A DNA stretch of 64,000 nucleotides from Nostoc sp. LEGE 06077 (GCF_015207705.1 NZ_JADEWI010000010.1:105382-169381); one strand, 5' to 3'; shown: positions 9,714 to 19,759, counted from the first letter of the stretch. The notes: a model not told the origin generated them from the sequence alone. Made by a program: numbers and translations.

Positions 9714-10561
9714 TGCATCTAATCATGATTTTGACTGCGGTGACAGTCTCTTGGATATTGAGATGCTCTTGGGTAATTACCCCAGGTAATTGGAACGTGC
9801 GGTGGCGGAAAGCTCTATTTATCTTTCTATTTCCCCCGCTGTTGCTATTTATGACAGCGATCGCCCTGCTATGTATGGGGCCACAAGGTAAAATGGGTGG
9901 AACCTATACAGGCGGCTGGTTGAGCTATGACTTAGCATTTATTGCTTTGGGCTATTTTGCCTTTTTGGCTATTAAACTCACTTTCCAAGGTTGGCAATCT
10001 GTCGAATCTGCCCGTAATTCTCCCTTAGTCAATCTGGATGGTAACTTAGTCCGACTACTCAACACACCCGCATTGTTCGCTGGTCAGATTGGTTTTTGGC
10101 AACCAGAACTAGTAATTAGTCAAGGATTGCTCCAAACTCTTTCACCTGCTCATGTAGAAAGTGTCTTAGCACATGAGCAAGGACATCATTTTTACCGTGA
10201 TACATTTTGGTTTTTCTGGCTGGGTTGGGTGCGTTCTTGCACCACTTGGCTACCGAATACAGATGAGTTGTGGCAAGAGTTACTTGTGTTAAGAGAACTG
10301 CGTGCCGATAGTTACGCTGTATCTCAAGTAGATCCATTGCTGTTAGCAGAATCGCTAGTGTTGGTTGTTAGCCAAACTTCTGTCTTACCAGAATCTGAGG
10401 TTTGCTGTGCGGCGTTGGGTACTGCTGTAGGCGATCGCCTGGAACAAAGAATAGATGCCTTACTCGCACCACCAGAACCTGCACCAACCATTAACTGGCA
10501 ATCTTGGCAAGGATTTCTGTTGGCGTTTATACCTTTACTAACTGTGTTATTCCACACCTGA
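9713..10561 (+). CDS. M56 family membrane metallopeptidase (BlaR1/MecR1-like)
   Basis: 282 residues with hydrophobic segments at about 1-20, 34-55, 72-90 and near the C-terminus. The zinc motif HEQGH occupies residues 154-158 and a downstream LRELRADSYA supplies the third ligand glutamate. The large extracellular penicillin-binding sensor of BlaR1 is absent, so this is the minimal protease form common in cyanobacteria. It is translationally coupled to the BlaI-like repressor and probably inactivates it. The signal cannot be inferred from the sequence. Confidence 0.88.
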   Translation: MHLIMILTAVTVSWILRCSWVITPGNWNVRWRKALFIFLFPPLLLFMTAIALLCMGPQGKMGGTYTGGWLSYDLAFIALGYFAFLAIKLTFQGWQSVESARNSPLVNLDGNLVRLLNTPALFAGQIGFWQPELVISQGLLQTLSPAHVESVLAHEQGHHFYRDTFWFFWLGWVRSCTTWLPNTDELWQELLVLRELRADSYAVSQVDPLLLAESLVLVVSQTSVLPESEVCCAALGTAVGDRLEQRIDALLAPPEPAPTINWQSWQGFLLAFIPLLTVLFHT

Positions 10562-10965
10562 TAACTCGTTAATGTCGTTATTTGTGATTTTTGCTTACCA
10601 CCAGACAAAGTTTGTGTGGCGAACTAATAGAAAGTTGTCGATAAGCTTTTGTGCTTACAAGTTGCACAATTGAAAATTTGGGTAAAAACTTCCAGTTCTC
10701 TCCCCTGCTCCTCTGCTCCCCTACCCCCTTGCGGTCTCAACAAGCAAGCTTTTGTGATTATTAGCTTATCGCCTGACCAAAATTTACTCAGGCTCAGATA
10801 AACATAATTTTTTGATTGATAAATTTTTTGGAGACTTGGCATTACCAAGTCTCTATTCGTCTGTATCTCTTGAAAGACCACCATTTCAAACTAGAGGAGG
10901 ATGTAAGTGATACTCTAGTTTTATAGTGTCTTAAGTAGTGTTGCGTAAAATAGGAGCATATACTC
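10562..10965. other. Intergenic region with a 9-bp hairpin
   Basis: The gap holds a C-rich low-complexity stretch (10,690-10,735) and a hairpin GAGACTTGG-cATTA-CCAAGTCTC at 10,831-10,853. A second pair, ACTAGAG/CTCTAGT, brackets 10,894-10,920. These may belong to the leader of the downstream Psb35-like gene or terminate the M56 gene; neither shows a clean T-run. No supported ORF. Confidence 0.4.
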
Positions 10966-11193
10966 ATGCATATATTAATGCAGGCGGCAGATTCAGTAGC
11001 AACAGGCGGAGGTAATTTTCCCTTTGCTTTTACATTGGTCTATGTAGTAGGCTTTATTGCTGCTGTCACCATTGGTTCTATTGCTTGGTACAATTCTAAA
11101 CGCCCAGTGGGTTGGGAAAGCAAAGACCGTCCAGACTTTGTACCCAAGGTAGAAAAAGAAGAAACTCCGGGTCTAGGTGAACCGAAGTCATAA
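10966..11193 (+). CDS. Single-span thylakoid protein, Psb35-like
   Basis: 75 residues with AGGAG nine bases before the ATG. One membrane segment (about 18-43, FAFTLVYVVGFIAAVTIGSI) is followed by the conserved-looking block AWYNSKRPVGWE and a charged Pro/Glu-rich cytosolic tail. I recall this arrangement for the conserved cyanobacterial family of Psb35 (Ssl2148 in Synechocystis), which stabilises the CP47 module and high-light-inducible proteins during photosystem II assembly. That assignment is from memory of the motif, not from a search. Monocistronic. Confidence 0.55.
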   Translation: MHILMQAADSVATGGGNFPFAFTLVYVVGFIAAVTIGSIAWYNSKRPVGWESKDRPDFVPKVEKEETPGLGEPKS

Positions 11194-11199
11194 TAAGTC

Positions 11200-11280
11200 A
11201 ATAGTCAACAGTCAAAGGTCAATGCTCAAAGTTTTAGAGTTGGGAATCTAGACTTTTGACTTTTGACTCTGGACTATAGT
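11200..11280. repeat. Short degenerate repeats of the GTCAA(C/A)AGTCAA type with inverted partner
   Basis: The run GTCAATAGTCAACAGTCAAAGGTCAA is followed by TTTTGACTTTTGACTCTGGAC, its imperfect inverse, forming a possible hairpin between the convergent Psb35-like and TerB genes. Equivalent strings occur near 24,890, 41,225 and 55,680. It may act as a bidirectional terminator. Confidence 0.5.
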
Positions 11281-11281
11281 G

Positions 11282-11707
11282 TTAATTTTGAACGTCGACC
11301 CAACGGCGATAAAGCTTTTGAATTTGTTTAAGCAACGTATTATGAACTGGTTGTTGAGCAGAATTATCTTGCTCGGCTAAATCCTGAAGTTGTGTCAGGA
11401 GTCTAGCTTCTTCGGTTGCGACTTCACCATCGCTATAAATTAAGCCGCTAATGGCTTCAATTAGACTTTCGCAATCTTCCAAGCTAGGGCGATCGCCCAG
11501 ATATTCTTTCACCCAGGCGTAACATTCTTTTGGTTGCACGGGTACTAATTCGTACAACCAAGGCTTAATCTCTGGATCGCTTGCTAAACCTTTTGCTTGG
11601 GCAATTTCGCGGAGATACTGTCGTTCTTCTGGCTGAATTATCCCATCAATCCAAGCGGCTCCAATCAAGATTTTAACTAAGTTCTTTACATTGGAATCAG
11701 TAACCAT
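11282..11707 (-). CDS. TerB family protein
   Basis: 141 residues with AGGAGG six bases before the ATG. The helical TerB fold is recognisable from KNLVKILIGAAWIDGIIQPEERQ and the second acidic pair LIYSDGEVATEEARLL. TerB-type domains bind metal through such acidic residues. In cyanobacteria stand-alone TerB proteins are common and need not be linked to tellurite resistance; no ter operon is present here. Convergent with the Psb35-like gene. Confidence 0.75.
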   Translation of the reverse strand: MVTDSNVKNLVKILIGAAWIDGIIQPEERQYLREIAQAKGLASDPEIKPWLYELVPVQPKECYAWVKEYLGDRPSLEDCESLIEAISGLIYSDGEVATEEARLLTQLQDLAEQDNSAQQPVHNTLLKQIQKLYRRWVDVQN

Positions 11708-11764
11708 TGTTGCCTCCTGTGGTAGATTGGGGCTTCCATCAAATCGTACAATCCCCAGCAGTAA

Positions 11765-13114
11765 TCACCCTGAATTATTAGTTTTTCTTAAGCGCACCAT
11801 AAAAAAGCCATCCATATCCCAAAGATGAGGCCAGACTTTGAGCCAACCTTGAGGTGCAGCATAAACTGAATAGGGTGAACTCTCATCCAAAGGCTCAATC
11901 CGCCATTCCGAGTTTTCAGCCAAAAATCCCGAAATTACCGCTTCATTTTCGGCTAGATGCAGTGTACAGGTGGCATAAACTAATAAACCACCGTTTTTGA
12001 CAAAATTTGATGTATGTGAGAGTAATTCCGTTTGCAGCAGTGAGAGTTCTTGGATAGATTCTGGTGTTTGTCGCCAACGTGCATCGGCGTGACGATGTAA
12101 GGTTCCTAAACCAGAACATGGTGCATCTAGCAATACGCGATCGCCAATATTGTAAAATTGCGGCAAGTTACGACTGTCGCCAGTACAAATTTCAATTGAG
12201 TGCAAATTGAGTCGCCGCGCATTTTCTTGGAGTTTTCGCAGTCGGGAAGTAGTGCGATCGCACGCCCAAATTTTACCTTGATCCTGCATTAATTCGGCTA
12301 TGTGCGTTGTTTTTCCCCCTGGGGCTGCACAGGTATCAATCACCACCTCACCCGGTTGAGGATCGAGTAAATGACTCACCAGTTGGGCGCTTGCATCTTG
12401 GACAACCCAGTAACCTTCGGTAAACCCAGGTAAATTTTGTATGCCTCCGGGACTGCTAGTTAACCGTAAGGCTTGGGGTAAATGGGGGATTCTTTGCGTG
12501 GAAATTCCCGCCGATGCTAAGGCTGTTTCTACTTGTTCTAAATTAGTGCGGAGTGGGTTGATGCGTAAATCGATTGTCGGGGTTTGGTTCATCCATGCAC
12601 AAAGTTGTTCAGTTTCCGCCAAACCAATTTGGTCTAACCAAACTTGAATTATCCAGTCGGGGAAACTATGTAAAATCCCCAAACGTTCTACAGGATTTTC
12701 TGGTAATTTCAAAGGTTCAGGAGATTTTTCGGTCAGACGGAGGTACTGGCGTAACAAACCATTGACAAAACCAGTGAGTCCAGAAAAACCATTTTCCTTA
12801 GCGAGTTCCACTGTTGTATTCACCGCCGCCGAGGGGGGAATGCGTTCTTGGTAGCGCAGTTGGTAAAAACCTAGATGCAGAATAGTACGCAGTTCTGGGG
12901 GTTGTTGGTGAGATTTTTTCGTGGCGAGTTGGTCAATGAGTGCATCGAGGGTGCGTAATCTGCGGACACTACCATAAACTAATTCTGTCGCTAGACGGCG
13001 ATCGCTATCTGGCAATTTAAATTTTCGCAACACTCTATCTAGGGCAACATCAGCATAAGCCCCTTTGTGAACATCTCGCAAAGCAATAAAAGCTATTTGG
13101 CGGGGGTTAGTCAT
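11765..13114 (-). CDS. rsmB: 16S rRNA (cytosine(967)-C(5))-methyltransferase RsmB
   Basis: 449 residues, full length. The N-terminal NusB-like RNA-binding helical domain (residues about 1-140, with RRLATELVYGSVRRLRTLDALID) is followed by a Rossmann methyltransferase. SAM-binding motif I is VIDTCAAPGGKTTHIAEL, and the catalytic motifs are DAPCSGLGT (motif IV Cys) and ATCTL (motif VI Cys). It methylates C967 of 16S rRNA in E. coli. The gene lies 57 bases upstream of the TerB gene on the same strand and may be cotranscribed with it. Confidence 0.93.
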   Translation of the reverse strand: MTNPRQIAFIALRDVHKGAYADVALDRVLRKFKLPDSDRRLATELVYGSVRRLRTLDALIDQLATKKSHQQPPELRTILHLGFYQLRYQERIPPSAAVNTTVELAKENGFSGLTGFVNGLLRQYLRLTEKSPEPLKLPENPVERLGILHSFPDWIIQVWLDQIGLAETEQLCAWMNQTPTIDLRINPLRTNLEQVETALASAGISTQRIPHLPQALRLTSSPGGIQNLPGFTEGYWVVQDASAQLVSHLLDPQPGEVVIDTCAAPGGKTTHIAELMQDQGKIWACDRTTSRLRKLQENARRLNLHSIEICTGDSRNLPQFYNIGDRVLLDAPCSGLGTLHRHADARWRQTPESIQELSLLQTELLSHTSNFVKNGGLLVYATCTLHLAENEAVISGFLAENSEWRIEPLDESSPYSVYAAPQGWLKVWPHLWDMDGFFMVRLRKTNNSG

Positions 13115-13277
13115 AAGTTTTCATCTACCCCCGTTGACTTGGCAGGGCTGTATTATTCTATCAGTATGGTGGTAAGGGCAAACGGCCGTTCGCCCTCAAT
13201 ATAGCTGCGGTATACACACAAGCGGGACAGGTTCAACCACATCCCGCCTTGAACTAAAGTTACAGGCTCATAGCCAA

Positions 13278-13361
13278 AGTCTACTTTAGTAGACTGGAAT
13301 CAATTTCTTTTTGAGTCCTCTTGAGAGGACTTCCGCTATTAGACTCGGAATAAATTCCGAG
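13278..13361. repeat. Cluster of three 18-base palindromes
   Basis: Three separate hairpins with 8-bp arms and a 2-base centre lie in 84 bases: AGTCTACT-TT-AGTAGACT (13,278-13,295), AGTCCTCT-TG-AGAGGACT (13,314-13,331) and CTCGGAAT-AA-ATTCCGAG (13,344-13,361). Their stems differ in sequence, which argues for a composite structured element rather than tandem duplication. The rest of the 13,115-13,510 gap holds nothing else. Confidence 0.65.
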
Positions 13362-13510
13362 GCGGGACGATGCACTCAACCCAGATTTATGTGTACACCA
13401 TAGCCTTGGCAAGGGGAGGGTGCGCGACAGCGCGGGTGGGGTGTATTTCATCTGCCTGAGAATTGCTATACTTCATCAGTAGTATAATTGCCTTTACCTC
13501 ATAACAACTA

Positions 13511-14956
13511 TCAAGAGCTATGAGGGTCGACACTGCCAATTTCAAACTCACAAGCTCTAGAAACTAACTCTGGAGGTAATTTATCAAAGCTGACTAGTGG
13601 TAAATGAGAAGAGTCGTTGATTAATTCTTTAGCTAATAAGAAACCAGCAATTGTCCAGGTTTGATACTTCCTAGCTTGTTTGCCAATTAGTCTACCTTTT
13701 TTACCATCATAATATTCTGGCCATTCATCTTCACCAATCCGTGCTTCCGCAATTTCAATTGCTTTTCTAGCCAAATGGACTTTACCAGTTTTAATCGCTG
13801 CTGCTGTCAACATCCACATTAAGACAGGCCAACTACCAGCATTATGATAAGACCAAGGTATATTTTTGGGGTCACATCCAGTCACAATTCTATACTCTTC
13901 ATGTTCTAAAGCTGGGAAACAGATTTTCATTGGCATATCTCCCACCAAATCGTCCCATCTTTCATCAATGAGATTCATGATTGCTTGTGACTGTTCTTCT
14001 GTAGCTAGATCAGAAATAATTGCCATCAAGTTACCCAAGGCAAAAAAGCGAGTGTCCAGCTGTGATGGCCCAACATTACCTGCTAAATAACCACCTTTTC
14101 TGGATAGCCATTTATCTAATTCATAATAGGGAATAGAGTCTACATAGATATTAAATAGATTAACTGCCGCTTTGCCATACTCTTCACTTTTGAAGCGATA
14201 AATGGCATTTAAGCGATTAATATCTATCCAATAATGCTGACGGATATGGGCGCATAAAAGTGGTAAACGATTATCAATTGCGGCCACAATATCTTGATTG
14301 CCTTTACAAATTAGTAATTCCCGCGATGCCCGCAGTGCTGTGTAGAATAAAACTTGGATTTCTAGAGGATGACCATATATACCCATGCGACGGTCAATCA
14401 TACAAGCACCGTCGGGAACTAACAGTGTTGGGTACATATCAAAACGATTCGCCAAACAAATTTCCATAATCAAGCGAATGCCATTTTGAAATTCTGGCTG
14501 ATAGGCTATGGAAAAATCTTTTGTCGCTACAACATAAGCACGTAATAAAATAATCCACCAGAGACAAGAATCCACAGGTGTAACTCTGGCGATCGCGTGT
14601 TCACCAAAATCTGCTTCTAAATATTCTTCGCCATTATCTAATACAACTTTGAAGCTGGCTGGAATTAAACCTCTCCCCGGTTTATAGGCATCTAATTGCC
14701 TTTCTTTTGGTTGTAACTTTAACGTTTCTTCCAAAAAGTTGCGAACAATATCTGTTCTACCTTTAGCGAGAAAAATTAATGCTGAAGAGACAAAATCTCG
14801 AATAAAACACTGGTCATAATTGAGTGCTTCTACAGATTCATCATAAGCTGCTACTGTGCCAATCGGTCGTCCCTGATAGTAGAGAATCGATTTTTCTAGT
14901 GCTTCCCATGCTGCTTTTTCTGTATTTTCATCTGTTAATAAATTCTCTATTTGCAT
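13511..14956 (-). CDS. Glycoside hydrolase family 100 alkaline/neutral invertase
   Basis: 481 residues, close to the length of the cyanobacterial enzymes InvA and InvB. Family text includes [63 protein letters not shown] and [19 protein letters not shown], which form the (alpha/alpha)6 barrel and the Asp/Glu active site. It hydrolyses sucrose to glucose and fructose in the cytosol. In Anabaena, InvB supports nitrogen fixation by consuming sucrose in heterocysts; InvA and InvB cannot be told apart from this reading. Monocistronic, with long AT-rich upstream DNA. Confidence 0.92.
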   Translation of the reverse strand: MQIENLLTDENTEKAAWEALEKSILYYQGRPIGTVAAYDESVEALNYDQCFIRDFVSSALIFLAKGRTDIVRNFLEETLKLQPKERQLDAYKPGRGLIPASFKVVLDNGEEYLEADFGEHAIARVTPVDSCLWWIILLRAYVVATKDFSIAYQPEFQNGIRLIMEICLANRFDMYPTLLVPDGACMIDRRMGIYGHPLEIQVLFYTALRASRELLICKGNQDIVAAIDNRLPLLCAHIRQHYWIDINRLNAIYRFKSEEYGKAAVNLFNIYVDSIPYYELDKWLSRKGGYLAGNVGPSQLDTRFFALGNLMAIISDLATEEQSQAIMNLIDERWDDLVGDMPMKICFPALEHEEYRIVTGCDPKNIPWSYHNAGSWPVLMWMLTAAAIKTGKVHLARKAIEIAEARIGEDEWPEYYDGKKGRLIGKQARKYQTWTIAGFLLAKELINDSSHLPLVSFDKLPPELVSRACEFEIGSVDPHSS

Positions 14957-15688
14957 TGCCTAAAAAACTCCATGCAGGTTGTATGTTCGTAGTAAATGCG
15001 CCTTATTGTCTAATTTTCTGCCATCCTCATCATAACAAAGAGAATTTATATAACCGCAGAAATAGTATCTTCTTCAAGCCAATATTTATGATTGTAACTA
15101 ACAGTTTTTCAGCAATTACAACGTTAATTATTTTGCTGGAATTTGATAATGCTTTTGGTGAATTCCATTTATAATTTTCTCACCTCTAGCAAGAAAGTTA
15201 ATACTGAAAATAATTAGACAAGATATATTATCTGATTAAGTAATGTTCTGTTTTTCTGCTAGAACCAGTTATATCAATCAAACTATATCTCGCAACCTAT
15301 TTAAATGCTATATCCAGCTTAAATAGTTTTCAGTATAATTACGTATAGTAATTATGTTTTGGAAACTAAAATTTTAATTTTCCCCTATAGACTAATAATT
15401 TATAACCTTTTTTGAGAATGTGCAAGATAAATTGCTATAAAATTTGAGAAGTCAATACCTCAAAAGAAGTATAAACACCTGACTATAGTGAGATTTTTTA
15501 ATTAAAAAAGCCCCATAAATTGCTAAAAATTGAGTATTTTTCCTTAAAATTTCTATTAGTAGTTAAATATACTGTAGCAATAATACTGTCATTCCCATGT
15601 GATAGATTTTGAGTAACTTTTGAGTTTAGATGAGCAACAGTTGCTACTCAAAATCAACACTGAAAACTAGGTTTTTAGCAGTTTATGC
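14957..15688. other. Long AT-rich intergenic region
   Basis: About 730 bases between the invertase start and the end of the M20 gene. No protein-like ORF, tRNA or strong hairpin is seen. It presumably carries the invertase promoter. Confidence 0.5.
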
Positions 15689-16864
15689 TTACAACCAATA
15701 TTTGTATGCAGCATAAGCCATAGTTACCACTCCCGTTAAAATTGCTGACTCATCAACTTCAAATTCGGGATGGTGTAATGGGTGATTGATCATTCTATCT
15801 TTGTAACCTACACCCAAGCGAAACATCGAGCCAGGAACGTGTTCTAAATAAACAGAAAAATCTTCCGCACCGAGAGAAGGTTCGGGTAAAACTTGGACGC
15901 GATCGCTACTCCAGGCTTCTTCTGCTACTGATTGCAATAATTGTGTTAAAGAATAATCATTTTGGACGCTGGGGACACCTTCACGGTAATTAACTTGGTA
16001 CTTTGCGCCATAAGCATGACAGACATTTGCCACAATATTTTCAATCCAATGGGGGAGATTGGCGCGGGTTTCGGGATGAAGCGATCGCACTGTTCCCCAC
16101 AACTGCACTTGATCAGCAATTACATTGGGCGCTCTACCACCCTGAATTTTCCCAATACTCAACACTACCGGACGCAAAGGATTCTGAGTCCGGCTAATGG
16201 CTTGTTGTAAAGCAGTAATAACTTGAGAAGCAATCCAAATCGCGTCAATTGCTTCATGGGGACGTGCGCCGTGTCCAGATTCACCAATAATCGTAATCTC
16301 TAAATCATCCGCCGCAGCTGTCAACGCCCCGTAACGGATACCAATCGAACCTGCGGGTATAGAAGGAAAAACGTGAACTCCTAAAATAGCAGAAACATTC
16401 TCCATTGCCTGATCTTGCACCATCCAGTGCGCTCCTTGGGCAATTTCCTCGGCTGCTTGAAATAAAAAGCGTACCTTACCGCCCAATTCATCAGCGACTT
16501 GAGACAATACCATTGCTGTACCTAACCCGACGGTGGTATGAACATCATGACCACAAGCGTGCATTACGCCCTCATTCCGGGAAGCATATTCTAAACCTGT
16601 ACGTTCTTGGATGGGTAAAGCATCCATGTCCGTCCGAATAGCTAATAAACGATGATCAGCACCTGTACCCTGCACTTCCCCAATCACACCAGTTTTACCC
16701 ACACCTTCTTGCACATGGAGACCACTAGACGACAGAACCCCAGCTACAAAAGCAGCTGTTTGGTACTCTTGACCGCTTAGTTCTGGATGAGAGTGCAGAT
16801 GACGGCGAATTTCAACTAACCGAGGCGCTAGTTTTGTGGCTATATCTTTAATACGGGATAGCAT
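15689..16864 (-). CDS. M20 family amidohydrolase/carboxypeptidase
   Basis: 391 residues from ATG at 16,864 (a TTG three bases earlier is less likely). Metal ligands of the M20D type are visible: HACGHDVHTT, the QAAEE pair near the middle and a late LGAEDFSVY/HHPEF segment. The central dimerisation domain is present (GESGHGARPHEAIDA). Members cleave N-acyl or amide bonds, such as hippurate, IAA-amino acids or N-acyl-L-amino acids. The specific substrate cannot be fixed from sequence. No signal peptide, so cytosolic. Confidence 0.88.
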   Translation of the reverse strand: MLSRIKDIATKLAPRLVEIRRHLHSHPELSGQEYQTAAFVAGVLSSSGLHVQEGVGKTGVIGEVQGTGADHRLLAIRTDMDALPIQERTGLEYASRNEGVMHACGHDVHTTVGLGTAMVLSQVADELGGKVRFLFQAAEEIAQGAHWMVQDQAMENVSAILGVHVFPSIPAGSIGIRYGALTAAADDLEITIIGESGHGARPHEAIDAIWIASQVITALQQAISRTQNPLRPVVLSIGKIQGGRAPNVIADQVQLWGTVRSLHPETRANLPHWIENIVANVCHAYGAKYQVNYREGVPSVQNDYSLTQLLQSVAEEAWSSDRVQVLPEPSLGAEDFSVYLEHVPGSMFRLGVGYKDRMINHPLHHPEFEVDESAILTGVVTMAYAAYKYWL

Positions 16865-17055
16865 CAATCAATTTTAGTTCAGAGCTTTGTTCCCATGATA
16901 AAGAACTGTCCCTGAACAAAATGTTCTTTATCAAAGGGAACAGGGAACAAGGAATAGGGAACAGTAGACAAGAATTTAAACCATCTCCACTTCCAACTCC
17001 CGGTTGGTGAGCGAACTTGTACTGAGCGCAGTCGAAGTAGCCGAACCACCACGCC

Positions 17056-17643
17056 CTATTTCTTACTTTCCACGTCCTCTGACTGGGTATAACAAGTTGT
17101 ACCCCGAATATTGTCACCTGTAAATTTATTACATTGCTTGGGAATTACACGCTCAGATGACCACCAGTAAGGCTTATCAGAAGTGACGTTACCAACGGGT
17201 AAGGTAGTTAGTCGGAAGTTTGCCCCCCGAAAATTGGTTAAATATAACTTTGCACCAGAAAGATTTGTCGCTGTCAAATTAGCACCGATAAAACCGGTAA
17301 AAGATAAATCAGTATTTTCTAAGGATGCTGATGTTAAATTTGTACCTGTTAAAGATGCTCCTGCGAGATTAGCAGATTTTAGCACTGCACCTTCAAGATT
17401 TGCGCCAGTCAAATCTGCATTCGAGAGATTCGTCTGAGATAAATTTGCGCCCTTTAAATTAGCCCCGCGCAAGTTTGCACCAGCTAAATTAGCTTGAGTT
17501 AGGTCAACACCACTCAAATCACACCTCGGACAAACACCAGATTTTTTTAACTGTTCTAGGTCTTGCGGGTTCAGCCCCAAGGCTTTTTCTGTTAGCCCCG
17601 TACAAACTAGTAGAGCAACAAGGCTGGCTATCTGGAGTTTCAT
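17056..17643 (-). CDS. Exported pentapeptide-repeat protein
   Basis: 195 residues. A signal peptide (MKLQIASLVALLVCTGLTEKALG) is followed by a CPRC pair (SGVCPRCDLSG) and then about 18 A(N/D)LXX repeats that build a right-handed quadrilateral beta-helix (residues about 43-140). The C-terminal 50 residues are not repetitive and contain two further Cys (near QCNKF and TTCYT), which may form a disulfide in the periplasm. Function unknown; such small exported proteins with one CxxC are frequent in cyanobacteria. Confidence 0.85.
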   Translation of the reverse strand: MKLQIASLVALLVCTGLTEKALGLNPQDLEQLKKSGVCPRCDLSGVDLTQANLAGANLRGANLKGANLSQTNLSNADLTGANLEGAVLKSANLAGASLTGTNLTSASLENTDLSFTGFIGANLTATNLSGAKLYLTNFRGANFRLTTLPVGNVTSDKPYWWSSERVIPKQCNKFTGDNIRGTTCYTQSEDVESKK

Positions 17644-17870
17644 AATTTTTACGGATATTCTGATGGGTGATAAGTTAAGCGTAGAGTTACTGCCATACTT
17701 AACATATACACATATACCGCTGACTCAGCAAATCCTAGCAATGAAGTGGTGATGAAGAAGCTATAAAAATAGTATAAATTCTGATTTTTAGACTACACAA
17801 AACCAAATTTAGGTTTTAAAATCGAATCGTAAGGAACTATACAGAACTCATTATAGACTATCAAATATCT

Positions 17871-17909
17871 GATCCCCCCAGCTAGATGAACAAAGTAGCT
17901 GGGGGGATC
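17871..17909. terminator. Strong hairpin, likely terminator of the Ser/Thr kinase gene
   Basis: GATCCCCCCAGCTA (17,871-17,884) pairs exactly with TAGCTGGGGGGATC (17,896-17,909), a 14-bp GC-rich stem. TTGTTTT follows on the + strand, but the gene ending nearby is on the minus strand, so direction is uncertain. The surrounding gap 17,644-18,019 shows no gene; a copy of the GGACTTACGCA repeat starts at 17,935. Confidence 0.55.
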
Positions 17910-18019
17910 TTGTTTTAGGCATTTATACCATCAGGACTTACGCAGGAACGTTAGTTTTGGGGTAAGGGGTGTAAAGATTTTGAACCTCTCTACCTCTGCA
18001 CCCCTGCAAACGCAATGAG

Positions 18020-19759
18020 TTAACGCCATCCCAAAAAGCGTAGTCCTGGAACAATTAAGTAGTGACTGACTCCTAGCCAAAAGCTCATGAAGATGGCGAC
18101 CAAGGCAAACAAAGCCAAGGGTAGACCCAACTCTGACCACAGTGCTTGAGGCGAAAAGTGAAAGACTGCGGCGGGAAAACCCACAATGAATAAGCCGGAA
18201 AAAATCAGGGCTGTGCCAAAGGCGGCAACTAGGGCATAAACTATGTGATGGCTGCGAAACCCAAAGCTGAGGGATAACAAAAATATAGAAACAGCAATCA
18301 TGGCGACTAAACCATCACTGCTTTGTTTTGGGGAAATGAGTTGCCAAAATAACCAACCAAATCCATAGCTGATTATACCCATGATCGAGGCGACTAAGAA
18401 TCGCCGCCGTTGACTAAAACATCCAGATAATGTCAGTCCCCAGGCGGTTCCTAAGCCAGCACTGACAAATACTAAAATGTCTGCACCAAAGTTAGTTTGA
18501 GAATGGGGAATTAATTCTGGTAGTTGACCTAAGATTAATTCCACAATGCGATCGCCTAAAATTGTCCGGTAAGCGATAAAAAAACCGATAATTGTCCCCA
18601 AACAAGCGCCTAAGCTAGATAGCAGCATTGCCCAAATTATCGCCAAACAAGCTTGAATAATGTTGAACAAAGCTTTGGCGATGAACAAAATTGTTTTACC
18701 AATAGCTTGGAGAAAATCGGCAAAGGCTCGTTCAATGGCTTGAAAGAGAAGTACAAAGTAATTGCTGGGAGTTGCGTTTTGTCGTTGCGAAAATAATCCT
18801 GGCTTGGCAGGTTTGTTAATTTTTGCTAATCGTTTGAGAATGATGGCTGCATTAGTTGGACGCAACTTTACGTCTTCTTTTACCATCTCATCAAGTAAAT
18901 CGGCAAACTGTGAGTTTACGTTCACGCGATTCCGCCAACGCAATTCCCCTGTTTGCATATCTTCCAATTCTGGCGGATATTTACCTGTGAGTAATTCAAT
19001 CATTGTTCGGCCGAGGGCGTAAAAATCAGCCGCAGGCCCCACATTCCCCCCAGTTACTTGTTCTGGCGGACTGTAACCAGAAGAAAATAACCGAGTGGAA
19101 CTCGACGCTCGACGCTGCATTGCGGCGTTAATTTGTTTGACACCACCAAAATCAATTAATACTAGTTGTTCCCACCCAGTTCTAGCTTGTGTCGGCGGTG
19201 CGGTTGAGGCTGGTATCCGCAACATTAAATTAGAAGGTTTAATATCGCGGTGAATAATTTGGCATTTGTGCAATTCTTGTAAAATTTTGACAGCTTGAGT
19301 GAACCAGTTGAGTACCAAATTCTCTGGACATCCTTGAGGATAGTTATTCAGTATTTCATCCAGAGTCGGCCCGTTAATTTTTTCCATCACCAAACAAGCT
19401 AATTGGCGCGGTTTCGGACTAGTCAAATTTATCTGAAACAAACCATCAGCTTCAACTCTGGGAACACCGGGATGCTGCAAACTAATTAAAACTGCGGCTT
19501 CTTGTGTAAACAATTCCTGAGCTTTTGGTGACTCTTCCACCAAAACTTTTAGTACCTTTTCTGCTTGAGTTTTTTCATCCCACACTGTATAAATTTGGGC
19601 AAAACCACCTGAACCCAATGGTTCCAGGGGGACATAGCGGTCTAGCAGCTGTAGCAATGCGCCACAGCTGTTACAAAATTTGTTTCCCCAAGGTTGGGGG
19701 TAGGGACGTTGACAATCAGGATTTATGCAGTGAACCGCCCTTTGGGGGATATGGGACAC
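18020..19759 (-). CDS. Zinc-ribbon Ser/Thr protein kinase with C-terminal membrane domain
   Basis: 579 residues, GTG start at 19,759. A zinc ribbon (Cys 11, 16, 29, 32) precedes the kinase: glycine loop GSGGFAQIY at 49-57, catalytic HRDIKPSN at 170-177, and DFGG near 205. After residue about 335 come four to six membrane segments with Gly/Leu-rich text. The kinase domain looks intact, so it should phosphorylate Ser/Thr from a membrane-tethered position. The type is widespread in cyanobacteria (Spk family); substrates unknown. Confidence 0.88.
   Translation of the reverse strand: MSHIPQRAVHCINPDCQRPYPQPWGNKFCNSCGALLQLLDRYVPLEPLGSGGFAQIYTVWDEKTQAEKVLKVLVEESPKAQELFTQEAAVLISLQHPGVPRVEADGLFQINLTSPKPRQLACLVMEKINGPTLDEILNNYPQGCPENLVLNWFTQAVKILQELHKCQIIHRDIKPSNLMLRIPASTAPPTQARTGWEQLVLIDFGGVKQINAAMQRRASSSTRLFSSGYSPPEQVTGGNVGPAADFYALGRTMIELLTGKYPPELEDMQTGELRWRNRVNVNSQFADLLDEMVKEDVKLRPTNAAIILKRLAKINKPAKPGLFSQRQNATPSNYFVLLFQAIERAFADFLQAIGKTILFIAKALFNIIQACLAIIWAMLLSSLGACLGTIIGFFIAYRTILGDRIVELILGQLPELIPHSQTNFGADILVFVSAGLGTAWGLTLSGCFSQRRRFLVASIMGIISYGFGWLFWQLISPKQSSDGLVAMIAVSIFLLSLSFGFRSHHIVYALVAAFGTALIFSGLFIVGFPAAVFHFSPQALWSELGLPLALFALVAIFMSFWLGVSHYLIVPGLRFLGWR

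Noticed and set aside
10624..10884. Minus-strand open frame of 86 codons
   Set aside because: It crosses a C-rich low-complexity stretch and intergenic hairpins, and has no family features.
10894..10902. GAGGAGG followed by ATG TAA, a minimal start-stop unit before the Psb35-like gene
   Set aside because: The Shine-Dalgarno sequence touches the ATG, so initiation there is unlikely.
17183..17437. 84-codon frame antisense to the pentapeptide gene (and a similar one at 25,363-25,644)
   Set aside because: Periodic antisense frames arise from the repeat structure of pentapeptide genes.
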